64,000 bases of DNA from Indolivaga alginatilytica (GCF_003201355.1 NZ_QICL01000027.1:1-64000); one strand, 5' to 3'. Shown: positions 27,637-36,607, counted from the first letter of the stretch. Notes: generated from the sequence alone by a model not told the origin. Made by a program: numbers and translations.

Positions 27637-28995
27637 TCAATCATCATTATCTTCTTCATCAATCAACTGATAAACCGAATCGGGAGTATATTGATTGCCT
27701 TCCGCATCATAAATAATCCAATCGGTTAGTACTTCGATAGGATACGATTTAATATCTCCTTCCTTAAGAGAAGCTATCCAATACGGTGCATTAAGCAACT
27801 TTCCTTCTACCGTTTCGCTATCAGCAGAAATGGCTCTGAACCATAAATGTTCCCTTTCTGTATTATTGTTGGCATTATCTACTATCAGCCCGAATTTAAC
27901 AATGAAAGACCACTGGTTTTCGTTTTCTTCCTTTTTTCCCAATAATCTTTTAAAAAATGACTTAGTCGGTTGTTTGGCATGTTTTTCGAAAATCCGGAGA
28001 AAATAAGAAAAGCGATCCTTTGCCAACCTGCTCATTCTTAAAGTTTCTTCTGTAGAAACAAATAAAATAGGATTATTTGCAAGAGTAGAAGCATATATTT
28101 CAGGAGAAATAAGGATTCCGTCTTCTATAGCAAAAAGTACACCTGAAGGTTCCGAATGTGCATTGGAATCTCCCTCTCTGTCGTGAAAACCTCCCAGAAT
28201 AGGCGTCTTGTAATCTTTTAATGCCTCTTCCCAGCGAATCCAAGTCAGGCTTATGTCGAGTCCGTCAAAACCGGCGGTGAATTTTTCATGTTCTTTGACC
28301 GGATCCGAAAGAAACCGTTTCACCGTATGATTTACCAGATCATACATCTGTTGTGCTCCGTTGGTGGTATTCAATATTTCGATTTCAACAAACCCGCATC
28401 TGACAAGTCCATGGGTGTGGAACCAGTATTCGGTTTTCTCGTCCTTCTCATCATATACAGCATGAAGTGCATACAGATAATCGGGTGAAGGTGGAATGGT
28501 AGAGGAGGCAGTCAGATCCAGCCATTTACCGGAAAGTAGCCGGAAGGACATAAAATCGATTACCAAACTTGCATCCGGAGCCACAGCTGCCAGTATCTTT
28601 AGTTGAAGATGAAATGAATCTAGAGGTTTCGAGCTGAAATTGACAGCTGCATTGAGATGTTTCTTTTGGGATAAAGCCGTATTGATATCATCTTCATTGA
28701 CCATATTGGCAAGGCCGAATTCTTCCAAACGAAGATCTTCTACAGATAATATAGAAAACACAACTCTGTATACTTCTTCCAGATATTCTATTGTAGCTAT
28801 GTATTCTTTGTCTACATGATCGTTAGCCTGTGATAATTCGAAAGATAAAAGATTAAAGCCTTTATATCTGCTGAGAGTATCGTTTATGTAGTCTTGAGTG
28901 AAGAGATCGTCTTGCTTGGAGGATATTACCCCCATAATAGAGGGCTGAAAAATTTCTCCTTCACTCAATAGTTTATATTTGTGATCGTTTTCCAT
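27637..28995 (-). CDS. DUF4026-like cytoplasmic protein
   Basis: No signal peptide or membrane segment. The layout resembles the DUF4026 family: an N-terminal part with SIMGVISSKQDDLFTQDYI, a middle with LYALHAVYDEKDEKTEYWFHTHGLVRCG, and PILGGFHDREGDSNAHSEPSGVLFA, followed by a C-terminal half with a WFRAISAD segment and an acidic tail. The function is unknown. The family name is from memory of these motifs. A -7 box TATCTTTG (minus strand, 29019-29026) lies just upstream. Confidence 0.65.
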   Translation of the reverse strand: MENDHKYKLLSEGEIFQPSIMGVISSKQDDLFTQDYINDTLSRYKGFNLLSFELSQANDHVDKEYIATIEYLEEVYRVVFSILSVEDLRLEEFGLANMVNEDDINTALSQKKHLNAAVNFSSKPLDSFHLQLKILAAVAPDASLVIDFMSFRLLSGKWLDLTASSTIPPSPDYLYALHAVYDEKDEKTEYWFHTHGLVRCGFVEIEILNTTNGAQQMYDLVNHTVKRFLSDPVKEHEKFTAGFDGLDISLTWIRWEEALKDYKTPILGGFHDREGDSNAHSEPSGVLFAIEDGILISPEIYASTLANNPILFVSTEETLRMSRLAKDRFSYFLRIFEKHAKQPTKSFFKRLLGKKEENENQWSFIVKFGLIVDNANNNTEREHLWFRAISADSETVEGKLLNAPYWIASLKEGDIKSYPIEVLTDWIIYDAEGNQYTPDSVYQLIDEEDNDD

Positions 28996-29018
28996 TTTAT
29001 GTCAAGTAAATTTATTAT

Positions 29019-29026
29019 CAAAGATA
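29019..29026 (-). promoter_or_regulatory. -7 promoter box of the DUF4026-like gene
   Basis: CAAAGATA on the plus strand reads TATCTTTG on the minus strand, an exact TAnnTTTG match about 25 bases before the start. An upstream TTTG (29040-29043) is too close to be a standard -33 box. Confidence 0.5.
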
Positions 29027-29092
29027 ATAATAATAGATACAAATTAATAGTTAGTCGAATTTTGATTTAGGACAAACACATCAAACTTCTAA

Positions 29093-29237
29093 TAAGGTGA
29101 CATTCGTTACAAAAGTTCCAAAAAGTAATCAATAAGGTAGCAAAGGTGACTGCCGGGTGTTACTTTTTGATATTTTTCAATTTATTGAATATGAGTATTT
29201 TAACTTTTTAAAAAGTTGCAAAGGTAACAAAAGTGAC
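29093..29237 (-). repeat. Iteron-like GTYACYTTT array 1
   Basis: On the minus strand, three contiguous 9-mers GTCACTTTT, GTTACCTTT and GCAACTTTT occupy 29237-29211. After about 60 bases GTCACCTTT and GCTACCTTA are adjacent (29150-29133), and a final GTCACCTTA lies at 29101-29093. The same composite design, in opposite orientation, is at 57335-57469. Confidence 0.7.
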
Positions 29238-29528
29238 ACTTTTTTACGGGTTTTGTTTTCTCTTACAGCTTGTTTAGAAATTAGAAAGAGCGTGTGTACG
29301 GATAAAAAACGAAATCAGCCATTGTTTGATCGGGGTGAGGTCGTAATATATCCTTACATAGATAGATAAAATAACCCGACTACAGATTTACAGGTCATTA
29401 AGAAGGGCAGAGTAAAACGCTATGCTCCTATGGTAGTCAAGCTTAGCAGGCGAACCGCCAGTTATTCTAATGCGTGTGTCGTAAATCCGAATGAAGTGTT
29501 TTATCCTTATCGTTACTACATTATTTAA
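29157..29528 (+). pseudogene. Possible decayed ORF interrupted by a stop
   Basis: A 70-codon frame ends at TAA 29367-29369 and continues in the same frame for 52 more codons to 29528, with a basic, coding-like stretch (KKGRVKRYAPMVVKLSRR). The first part overlaps the GTYACYTTT array and is probably not genuine. No family recognised. It may be a remnant gene or chance. Confidence 0.25.
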
Positions 29529-29623
29529 GATTTTAGAATTCTTAAACAATTATGCAATATAACATACAAAAGGATAGTCGGTTTTTGGAAAAAAAAATAT
29601 AATTTGCGTTGTCTATCGGGAAT

Positions 29624-29722
29624 TAAGGTCGCAGACCTTTTTATTGCTTTGGCAAGCATAACAGCCGGAGATAGTTATACTGATAAAATATCGCATTAAA
29701 TATTTAACTCTACTTAAGTAAT
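29624..29722 (-). repeat. REP-like element, copy C (full length)
   Basis: In reverse orientation relative to copy A: hairpin AAGGTC-GCA-GACCTT, then TTTATTGCTTTGGCAAGC, AACAGCCGGAGATAGTTAT, and a tail ATCGCATTAAATATTTAAC matching the start of copies A and B. Confidence 0.8.
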
Positions 29723-29758
29723 ACAAAATATGTAATACGAGATTTAAGAGTGATAATT

Positions 29759-29808
29759 TACTATAGTTAATCTCCTTGATAAAGCAATAAAAAGGTCTGA
29801 GACCTTAA
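29759..29808 (+). repeat. REP-like element, copy D (partial)
   Basis: CTATAGTTAATCTCC, then AAAGCAATAAA and the hairpin AAGGTC-TGA-GACCTT. It faces copy C, forming an inverted pair just upstream of the lactate permease. Confidence 0.7.
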
Positions 29809-29842
29809 CCGCATTTTAGGTACAAACTAATACATTTCTGCC

Positions 29843-31447
29843 ATGATTTTAAACGTAATTCTTCAAAGTTCTAATTTAGTTACAGACCTCAATTGGATGT
29901 CGGTCGTTTTTGCTGCAATCCCAGTTATATTACTTATCATTCTGATGGGTTTTCTTAAAATGTCGGGAGACAAAAGTGCGCTTATCACATTGGCGACTAC
30001 GGTACTGATTGCTCTATTTGTTTTTCATCTCCCGGTGGCAGATACGGGATTGTCAATTATTTATGGAATTCTAAAGGCGATATTCCCCATTCTGATTATT
30101 ATCATTATGGCAATATTCAGTTATAATGTATTGGTACATACAGGTAAAATGGAAGTTCTGAAAGAACAGTTTTCATCCATATCATCCGATAAATGTGTTC
30201 AGGTCTTATTATTGACTTGGGGGTTTGGTGGACTTCTCGAGGGAATGGCAGGTTTTGGAACGGCGGTTGCTATTCCTGCAGCCATATTGATCAGTTTAGG
30301 TTTTAAGCCGATTTTTTCGGCGGTTGCCAGTCTTATTGCCAATAGTGTTGCAACAGCCTTTGGTGCAATAGGTACTCCTGTTAAAGTATTGGCTGAACAA
30401 GCCGGTGCAGATAGTATACAAACACTGAGTACTCATGTGGTATTGCAGTTGTCTCCTCTAATGATACTCATACCCTTTGTGCTGGTTTTCATGACCGATC
30501 CGAGAATTAAATCTTTGCCCAAAAATATCTTATTGAGTGTTATTGTAGGTGTTGTCTCTTTGGGTACACAATATGTAGCTGCCAAATATATGGGGGCCGA
30601 AACTCCTGCCGTATTGGGTAGCATCGCTTCTATTATTACGATTATTCTGTATGCTAAGATTACAGCAACAGACGAAGACCGGGAATTGAAAGCTCAGTTT
30701 CCAAAACGCTCGACTTCCGAAGTAATAAGTGCATGGAGTGTTTATGGATTGATATTATTGCTGGTAATACTCACAAGCCCGTTATTACCATTGAGAGCTA
30801 TACTGGCTCCTATCCTGAGTACGACATTTAGCTTTAATATATTTGATACTGTTGCACAATCAGATATAGTACGTTCCGTAAAAATCTCATGGCTTATAGA
30901 TGCAGGAGTTCTTTTATTCCTCGGTTCTATTATCGGCGGTTTAATACAGGGAGCTAAAATTATTGAATTATTGAAACTATTAGGCAAGGTTTTTAAACAA
31001 CAGCGTAAAACGATCATTACTGTGTGTTGTCTTATTGCTCTTTCTTCGGTGATGGATTTCTCGGGAATGATAGCGGAGCTGGGTTTAGCTTTGGCAATAA
31101 CAACAGGTTCTTTATATCCGTTATTTGCGCCGACAATCGGGTGTCTGGGTACATTCCTCACAGGTAGCGATACTTCGTCTAATATTTTGTTCGGAAAACT
31201 TCAGGCTTCCGTTGGTCATACTATCGGTGTAGATCCGAATTGGTTGGCTGCGGCAAATACGGCAGGAGCAACCGGAGGAAAAATTATCTCTCCACAAAGT
31301 ATTGCGGTTGCTACTTCGGCTTGTGGATTACAGGGACGTGAAGGAGAAATAATGAAAAAGGCAATGCCTTATGCCTTAGGATATATAGTTGTAGCAGGTC
31401 TTATGGTATACTTTGTTCCCAAATTGATGGGTACACTTATATTTTAG
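29843..31447 (+). CDS. lctP: L-lactate permease, LctP family
   Basis: Inner-membrane lactate importer feeding the LutABC oxidase encoded just downstream. The protein is almost wholly hydrophobic with a dozen or more helices. Family landmarks: WGFGGLLEGMAGFGTAVAIPAAIL, NSVATAFGAIGTPVKVLAEQAG, MDFSGMIAELGLALA, TFLTGSDTSSNILFGKLQ and ATGGKIISPQSIAVA. Length 534 is normal. Two REP-like elements precede it and a double-hairpin element separates it from lutA, but all genes face the same way and there is no clear terminator, so an operon is likely. Confidence 0.95.
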   Translation: MILNVILQSSNLVTDLNWMSVVFAAIPVILLIILMGFLKMSGDKSALITLATTVLIALFVFHLPVADTGLSIIYGILKAIFPILIIIIMAIFSYNVLVHTGKMEVLKEQFSSISSDKCVQVLLLTWGFGGLLEGMAGFGTAVAIPAAILISLGFKPIFSAVASLIANSVATAFGAIGTPVKVLAEQAGADSIQTLSTHVVLQLSPLMILIPFVLVFMTDPRIKSLPKNILLSVIVGVVSLGTQYVAAKYMGAETPAVLGSIASIITIILYAKITATDEDRELKAQFPKRSTSEVISAWSVYGLILLLVILTSPLLPLRAILAPILSTTFSFNIFDTVAQSDIVRSVKISWLIDAGVLLFLGSIIGGLIQGAKIIELLKLLGKVFKQQRKTIITVCCLIALSSVMDFSGMIAELGLALAITTGSLYPLFAPTIGCLGTFLTGSDTSSNILFGKLQASVGHTIGVDPNWLAAANTAGATGGKIISPQSIAVATSACGLQGREGEIMKKAMPYALGYIVVAGLMVYFVPKLMGTLIF

Positions 31448-31455
31448 ATAGTATT

Positions 31456-31512
31456 GTAGGGGCTAACCTATGTGTTTGCCCAAAGAGGACAGACACATAG
31501 GTCTGCCCCTAC
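31456..31512. repeat. GTAGGGGC double-hairpin element, copy 1
   Basis: The ends GTAGGGGCTAACCTATGTGT and ACACATAGGTCTGCCCCTAC are inverted copies with two mismatches. It sits in the lctP-lutA spacer, 35 bases before lutA. Related copies are at 33668 and 54623. Confidence 0.85.
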
Positions 31513-31547
31513 GATTCAAAACAGATCAACCAAAAACTAATATAGAA

Positions 31548-32288
31548 ATGAAAGTCGGACTATTTATTCCATGTTATGTAAACGCCATATTCCCCGAAGT
31601 AGGCGTAGCGGCATATAAGCTGCTCGACCATCTGGGAGTGGAGGTCGATTATCCGATCGATCAAACTTGTTGCGGGCAACCCATGGCTAATGCAGGTTTC
31701 GAGAATGAGGCTATCCCTTTGGCTCAACAATTCGAGAAGTTATTTGATAAGTATGAATACATTGTAGCTCCATCGGCGAGCTGCGCTGTATTTGTAAAAG
31801 AAAACTATCCCCGATTGTTAGAGAAAGAAGGGCATCTTTGCCAGACCAGTGGGAAAATCTATGATTTCTGCGAATTTCTGCACGATGTGTTGAAGGTCAA
31901 TAAACTTCCCGGAAAATTTCCTCATAAGGTGAGTGTACACAATAGTTGTCACGGGGTACGTGAACTTCATTTATCATCCGCCAGTGAGTTAAATATCCCC
32001 CGCTATTCAAAAATCAGGGATTTATTGGACAAAGTAGAAGGTGTCGAAGTACTTGAACCGCAAAAAGTAGACGAGTGCTGTGGATTCGGTGGAATGTTTT
32101 CGATCGAAGAACCTTCGGTATCGGTATGTATGGGACAGGACAAAGTGAAGAACCATATGGCTACGGGTGCAGAATATATTACGGGTGCTGACAGCTCATG
32201 CTTGATGCATATGCAAGGGGTGGTAAACAGAGAAAAACTGCCTGTCAAGTTTATTCATGTTGTTCAAATTTTAGCTGCCGGACTATGA
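31548..32288 (+). CDS. lutA: Lactate utilization protein LutA/LldE
   Basis: Iron-sulfur subunit of the cytoplasmic L-lactate oxidase LutABC. Start at 31548 (MKVGLFIPCYVNAIFPEVG) since the upstream frame to 31470 only translates the repeat element. Two cysteine-rich CCG domains are visible: TCCGQPMANAGFEN and, at the C-terminal side, DECCGFGGMFSIEEPSVS, with the intervening HNSCHGVREL and DSSCLMHMQG. The 246-residue length is normal. The stop overlaps the lutB start (ATGA at 32285-32288), indicating coupled translation. Confidence 0.95.
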   Translation: MKVGLFIPCYVNAIFPEVGVAAYKLLDHLGVEVDYPIDQTCCGQPMANAGFENEAIPLAQQFEKLFDKYEYIVAPSASCAVFVKENYPRLLEKEGHLCQTSGKIYDFCEFLHDVLKVNKLPGKFPHKVSVHNSCHGVRELHLSSASELNIPRYSKIRDLLDKVEGVEVLEPQKVDECCGFGGMFSIEEPSVSVCMGQDKVKNHMATGAEYITGADSSCLMHMQGVVNREKLPVKFIHVVQILAAGL

Positions 32289-33664
32289 GTACAAAACATA
32301 CAGAAGCTGCAAACCGCTTCATCGCAAATAAAGAACAGGAGACATGGCACAATGAGACTCTTTGGTTTGTTCGGGAGAAGAGAGATAAAATGGCTATGGA
32401 TGTACCCGAATGGGAAGAGTTGAGAGAATTGTCGAGCAAAATAAAGATGCATACGATTACCCATCTCGATAAATATGCGGAAGAATTTACCCGAAATGCC
32501 GAAGCAAACGGCGTCATCGTTCATTGGGCAAAAGATGCAACAGAGCATAACGAGATAGTATATAGTATATTGTCGAGGCACGAAGCCCAAAAACTGGTGA
32601 AAAGTAAATCGATGCTTACCGAAGAATGCCACATGAATCCTTATCTGATTGAAAAAGGAATTGATGTCGTAGAAAGTGACCTCGGTGAACGTATTCTTCA
32701 ATTGATGGACGAACCGCCCAGCCACATTGTAATGCCTGCCATTCACTTGAAACGGCAAGAAGTAGGTAAATTATTTGAGGAAAAACTACATACCGAAAAA
32801 GATAACAGTGATCCTACATATCTTACCCGTGCAGCTCGTCAGCATCTGCGAAATGAATTTCTTACTGCCGATGTGGGTATGACAGGATGTAACTTTGCCG
32901 TTGCAGATACAGGTGATGTGGTGGTGTGTACCAACGAGGGTAATGCCGATATGGGAACATCTCTACCCAAAATACATATCGTATCTATGGGGTTGGAGAA
33001 GCTTATTCCCAATCATAAATCGTTGGCTGTATATTCCCGCCTATTGGCACGTTCGGCAACAGGGCAACCTGTAACCTCGTACATGTCTCACTTCCGTAAA
33101 CCACGCGAAGGAGGCGAAATGCACATTATTATTGTAGATAATGGCAGAAGCGATATTCTCGGTAATGACGAACATATCCAAACGCTGAAATGTATTCGTT
33201 GCGGAGCTTGTATGAATACATGCCCTGTATATCGTCGTAGTGGAGGGTATTCTTACACTTATTTTATACCGGGTCCGATCGGAATTAATTTGGGTATGCT
33301 GAAGAATCCCGAAGAGTATTACGATAATGTATCGGCTTGTTCGCTTTGTTATTCCTGTAACAATGTTTGCCCTGCAAAGATTGATCTGGCAGATCAGATT
33401 TACAGATGGAGGCAGAACTTAAATTCTTTAGGTAAGGCTGATACAATGAAGAAAATAATGTCGGGAGGTATGAAGTTCTTATTTACCCATCCTGCATTAT
33501 ACAAAGCAGGTCTGAAAATGGCTCCTATCATTAATCATATGCCTCGATTCCTTATTTATAACGGATTGAATGATTGGGGTAAAGGACGTGAATTACCAAA
33601 ATTTGCACCCGAATCTTTCACTTCGATGTGGAAGAAAGGCAAGGTTCAGAAGAAAAACGAATAA
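32285..33664 (+). CDS. lutB: Lactate utilization protein LutB/LldF
   Basis: Electron-transfer subunit of LutABC. Start set at the ATG overlapping the lutA stop (MSTKHTEAANRFIANK); the frame upstream lies within lutA. An N-terminal LUD domain (TADVGMTGCNFAVADTGDVV, NEGNADMGTSLP) is followed by two 4Fe-4S motifs, CIRCGACMNTCPVYRR and CSLCYSCNNVCPAKIDL. About 459 residues, typical. Confidence 0.96.
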   Translation: MSTKHTEAANRFIANKEQETWHNETLWFVREKRDKMAMDVPEWEELRELSSKIKMHTITHLDKYAEEFTRNAEANGVIVHWAKDATEHNEIVYSILSRHEAQKLVKSKSMLTEECHMNPYLIEKGIDVVESDLGERILQLMDEPPSHIVMPAIHLKRQEVGKLFEEKLHTEKDNSDPTYLTRAARQHLRNEFLTADVGMTGCNFAVADTGDVVVCTNEGNADMGTSLPKIHIVSMGLEKLIPNHKSLAVYSRLLARSATGQPVTSYMSHFRKPREGGEMHIIIVDNGRSDILGNDEHIQTLKCIRCGACMNTCPVYRRSGGYSYTYFIPGPIGINLGMLKNPEEYYDNVSACSLCYSCNNVCPAKIDLADQIYRWRQNLNSLGKADTMKKIMSGGMKFLFTHPALYKAGLKMAPIINHMPRFLIYNGLNDWGKGRELPKFAPESFTSMWKKGKVQKKNE

Positions 33665-33667
33665 CAT

Positions 33668-33725
33668 GTAGGGGCAGACCTTCGTGTCTGCCCAATATAG
33701 GGAGAACACATAGGTTCTCCCCTAC
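33668..33725. repeat. GTAGGGGC double-hairpin element, copy 2
   Basis: Two back-to-back hairpins: GGGGCAGACC/GTCTGCCC and GGGAGAACACA/TAGGTTCTCCC. The ends GTAGGGG and CCCCTAC complete it. It fills most of the lutB-lutC spacer. Confidence 0.85.
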
Positions 33726-33746
33726 AACCTAAAAAAGAATTAAGCT

Positions 33747-34331
33747 ATGAGTATAAATAGTAAGAATGATATATTATCGAATGTAAAACGACATATCAAA
33801 GTTCAATATGATATGCCCGATTTAGATATTGCTGCGATTCAATATCCCGACAAGCTTGAAAAATTTACTCAGATGTGTAAAGCAGTGGGCGGTGATGCTA
33901 TGGTTGTAAAAGAGGGAGAAGATATAAATGCTTTGATGCGCTCACTCTATCCCGATGCTAAGGTTATCGCCTCTAATCTGCCCGAAATCGATATAGCAAC
34001 CGTTAATCCCGATAAGGTGGAGGATGCCCACAGTTTAAACGGGACTGATCTGGCTATTATTCAGGGAGAAGTGGGTGTTGCAGAGAATGCTTGTGTATGG
34101 ATACCTCAGAATGTAAAGGAAAAAGTAGTTTATTTTATTTCCGAGTATCTGGTTATTCTTCTGGATAAAAACAAGATTGTACATAATATGCACGAAGCTT
34201 ACGATCAAATCAAGTTTAATGATTACGGCTTTGGTGTATTTATTTCGGGACCTTCCAAAACAGCAGATATAGAACAATCGTTAGTTGTAGGGGCTCATGG
34301 AGCTAAAGGCGTGATTGTATTATTGAGGTAA
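33747..34331 (+). CDS. lutC: Lactate utilization protein LutC/LldG
   Basis: LUD-domain subunit of the lactate oxidase. Visible landmarks: ATVNPDKVEDAHSLNGTDLA, GEVGVAENACVWIPQ, and the C-terminal FISGPSKTADIEQSLVVGAHG motif typical of the LUD fold. At 194 residues it is slightly short against many LutC proteins but complete. It completes the lctP-lutA-lutB-lutC set, and a hairpin terminator follows. Confidence 0.94.
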   Translation: MSINSKNDILSNVKRHIKVQYDMPDLDIAAIQYPDKLEKFTQMCKAVGGDAMVVKEGEDINALMRSLYPDAKVIASNLPEIDIATVNPDKVEDAHSLNGTDLAIIQGEVGVAENACVWIPQNVKEKVVYFISEYLVILLDKNKIVHNMHEAYDQIKFNDYGFGVFISGPSKTADIEQSLVVGAHGAKGVIVLLR

Positions 34332-34353
34332 CACACTTATTTCTATATATTCA

Positions 34354-34387
34354 AGAGCAGGTTATCTTTTTGGGGATAATCTGCTCT
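34354..34387 (+). terminator. Terminator after lutC
   Basis: Arms AGAGCAGGTTATC and GATAATCTGCTCT pair with one G-T wobble around eight bases, followed by TTC then T-rich sequence. Confidence 0.7.
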
Positions 34388-34400
34388 TTCATTTCAAACT

Positions 34401-34457
34401 TATAACTGGCTATAGTTGTTCTACTGGTAAAACAGGTAAATAGGTCTGTGCCCTTAA
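34401..34457 (+). repeat. REP-like element, copy H (diverged)
   Basis: TATAACTGGCTATAGTTGTT, then GGTAAATAGGTCTGTGCCCTTA; the final hairpin is damaged (CCC in place of ACC). Just upstream of the pentapeptide-protein promoter. Confidence 0.6.
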
Positions 34458-34462
34458 TTGAT

Positions 34463-34470
34463 TATCTTTG
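34463..34470 (+). promoter_or_regulatory. -7 promoter box of the pentapeptide-repeat gene
   Basis: TATCTTTG matches TAnnTTTG exactly. The implied transcript start (about 34477) lies after the first in-frame start at 34448, so the ATG at 34493 is the better choice. Confidence 0.6.
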
Positions 34471-34492
34471 TAATAAAGATTGTATAAAAGTC

Positions 34493-35509
34493 ATGTCGAA
34501 GAGAGCAAAAACATTTTCAGCACTGTTAGAAACAAATAAGAAAGCTATTTCTAAGTTTTATTATAAGTATATTTTCCTGATTATTATATTCGGGACTATT
34601 CTTCTCGGAGTTATTTTCTATAAACTGGGTGCTCATATTATGTTATTTGGTGATACCACCGCTGCCTTGGGTGAGTATGTAAGAACGGTAGCAACAGTAC
34701 TCGGAGGGGCTTTAGTACTTCTGGGTTTATGGATTAATAACAGAAGGGTAGCGGAGCAGACCCGTCAGAATAATATTAATGAAAGAGGTCAGATTAATAC
34801 CCGTTTTAAAGATGCTGCAACATTATTGGGCAGCGAAAGTGTGAGTTCTATATTATCGGGTATCTATGCTTTGCACCAAATAGCTCTCGAAACTTCAATA
34901 GGGGATAAAGGACAAAGAGGGTATGTAAATATTATACAGGATATTTTATGTGCCTATGTACGGGAAAATACAGATACGATACAAAATGAGGAGAACGGTA
35001 AAGCCTGGCGGATAAATAAAAAGCCGACCATTGTAATCCAAACAATCGTTAAAGTTCTTTTCAGGAACGATATGCATATATACAGTAACCTGATGACCGA
35101 TCTGTCGGATTGTGTTTTAGAGGGAATTAATCTCGATGAGGCATATATTGCCAATGTTGATTTCTCGCGGACAAAGTTTATAAAATCGAGTTTTAAGAAT
35201 GCTACTTTTATTTCGTGTTATTTAGAGGACGCTTTTATTGATGAAGTAGATTTCAGCGGAAGCAGTTTCGAGAAAACTGTTTTTGATCTTTCCCATATCA
35301 AGAATACTACTTTCTCCAAGGGGAGTATTTCTCAATCCGATTTTTGGAATGTGGTCTTTCATCATGTAAGTTTTAAGGATACTTTACTGAATAATATCGA
35401 TTTTAAAGATGCTGATATGGAGGATGGTGTGAATTTTGAAAATACCAAATTAGGAGGATATTCTACGGAAGAAATTAAAGCAAAATCAGCGATTTTGACA
35501 AAGAACTGA
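34493..35509 (+). CDS. Membrane protein with pentapeptide repeats
   Basis: Start at 34493 (MSKRAKTFSALLETNKK) by promoter position. Two N-terminal membrane helices (YIFLIIIFGTILLGVIFY and TVATVLGGALVLLGLWI) lead into a cytoplasmic part with NTRFKDAATLLGSESVSSILSGIYALHQIA, a helical segment common to this group. The last ~110 residues are pentapeptide repeats of the A(D/N)LxF type (CVLEGINLDEAYIANVDF, FKNATFISCYLEDAFIDEVD), forming a right-handed beta helix. Function unknown. It is preceded by REP-like copy H and followed by copy B. Confidence 0.88.
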   Translation: MSKRAKTFSALLETNKKAISKFYYKYIFLIIIFGTILLGVIFYKLGAHIMLFGDTTAALGEYVRTVATVLGGALVLLGLWINNRRVAEQTRQNNINERGQINTRFKDAATLLGSESVSSILSGIYALHQIALETSIGDKGQRGYVNIIQDILCAYVRENTDTIQNEENGKAWRINKKPTIVIQTIVKVLFRNDMHIYSNLMTDLSDCVLEGINLDEAYIANVDFSRTKFIKSSFKNATFISCYLEDAFIDEVDFSGSSFEKTVFDLSHIKNTTFSKGSISQSDFWNVVFHHVSFKDTLLNNIDFKDADMEDGVNFENTKLGGYSTEEIKAKSAILTKN

Positions 35510-35511
35510 TA

Positions 35512-35590
35512 GTAAGTAATTCTAACTATTTAATGCGATAATTTATCAGCATAACTATATCTGGTTGTTATGCCCAGCCAAAGCAATAAA
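35512..35590 (+). repeat. REP-like element, copy B
   Basis: Nearly identical to copy A from TAAGTAATTCTAA through TTTATCAGCATAACTAT, CTGGTTGTTATGCCCAGCC and AAAGCAATAAAAA, but the GGTC hairpin is replaced by a GC-richer terminator stem. Confidence 0.8.
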
Positions 35591-35619
35591 AAGCAGGAAC
35601 TTAATTCAAGTTCCTGCTT
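35591..35619. terminator. Bidirectional terminator
   Basis: Perfect 12-bp arms AAGCAGGAACTT and AAGTTCCTGCTT around AATTC, fused to the end of REP-like copy B, between convergent genes. Confidence 0.85.
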
Positions 35620-35642
35620 TCTTGTATATGTTTTATGCCGTA

Positions 35643-36575
35643 TTAATCTTTAATTATAAAAGCATTCTTTTCTCCTAACTTTTCTAAGTTTTTGCCAATA
35701 CGAACCGATGCTTTGTCAATATCATTGTCACTGCTGGTTCTGTCTTTATTGTAGCGAGAACTACACTCTTTCTCTACTTCTATAGGGAATTGAGTATAAT
35801 AACGTAACGTGTCGTATTTACCCTTGTAGTGTTCAGCATCGCTATTTAGTAATTCCTTGAAACGACTGCGATACAAGTCTAAATATTTTTGAGCAGGTTC
35901 GCAATCAACAGTTATAGTATCGGCAACAAAAACAAAAGGTTTTAAGTCACTCAATTTATAGTTGCTTTGTTTAAGAGCGAAACCTTCAGGTAAGTTTTCA
36001 CGTCCTACATAGTTATAAAAATCATTCTCCCTAAATAGTTTAGATTGAGGTGCGGTCGTTAAATTTGATGCGCCCTTAGCAATTACAACCCCATTTCTAT
36101 AGGGTTCGGTTACTCCCAAATGCCAGAAATATTCGTATTGCTCAATAAACAATTGGTCACTGATTACTTTGAATGGAACATCTATAGTATCTCCCGGTTG
36201 TATTTCGAACGGGGACATGTAGGCAGATTTTATTTTTTCATATTCTGCATTTCCTTCCTCTTCTTTTCCTCTTTCGAAATATATTTCGTGGAAGAAGATA
36301 TAATTACTTAATGTGGGGTTGATAACACATCCCTGATCATTGGGCTTTACAAAAAACTGTACAGACTCTCCGTTGTATGCCAAAAAGTGCCTTCCTGCAG
36401 GTAATTCTACCGATAGGCCCGAGCTGGCTGGTAGATCATAAACTATTGAGTCAATTTTAACCTGAATTGCTTTGTCTGTAGGGTTATCCATCCAGAACTG
36501 TTTAGATGGAACTTTACTTGACGGGTCACAAGATGTGAATAGAAAAAGAGTTACAATAAAATAAATAAACTTCAT
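35643..36575 (-). CDS. Hypothetical lipoprotein, 310 aa
   Basis: Not recognised. MKFIYFIVTLFLFTSCDPSSK is a clear lipoprotein signal (Cys16). The N-terminal third resembles a beta sandwich (FWMDNPTDKAIQVKIDSIVYD, LPAGRHFLAYNGESVQFFV). No catalytic motif is evident. A minus-strand -7 box TACCTTTG (36608-36615) lies about 35 bases upstream, so it is its own unit, with terminators on both sides. Confidence 0.8.
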   Translation of the reverse strand: MKFIYFIVTLFLFTSCDPSSKVPSKQFWMDNPTDKAIQVKIDSIVYDLPASSGLSVELPAGRHFLAYNGESVQFFVKPNDQGCVINPTLSNYIFFHEIYFERGKEEEGNAEYEKIKSAYMSPFEIQPGDTIDVPFKVISDQLFIEQYEYFWHLGVTEPYRNGVVIAKGASNLTTAPQSKLFRENDFYNYVGRENLPEGFALKQSNYKLSDLKPFVFVADTITVDCEPAQKYLDLYRSRFKELLNSDAEHYKGKYDTLRYYTQFPIEVEKECSSRYNKDRTSSDNDIDKASVRIGKNLEKLGEKNAFIIKD

Positions 36576-36607
36576 AATAAATATATTTCAAATGCGTGTT
36601 TGTTACG

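Noticed and set aside
32264-32758. 164-codon minus-strand ORF
   Set aside because: Antisense to lutB, which has clear iron-sulfur motifs.
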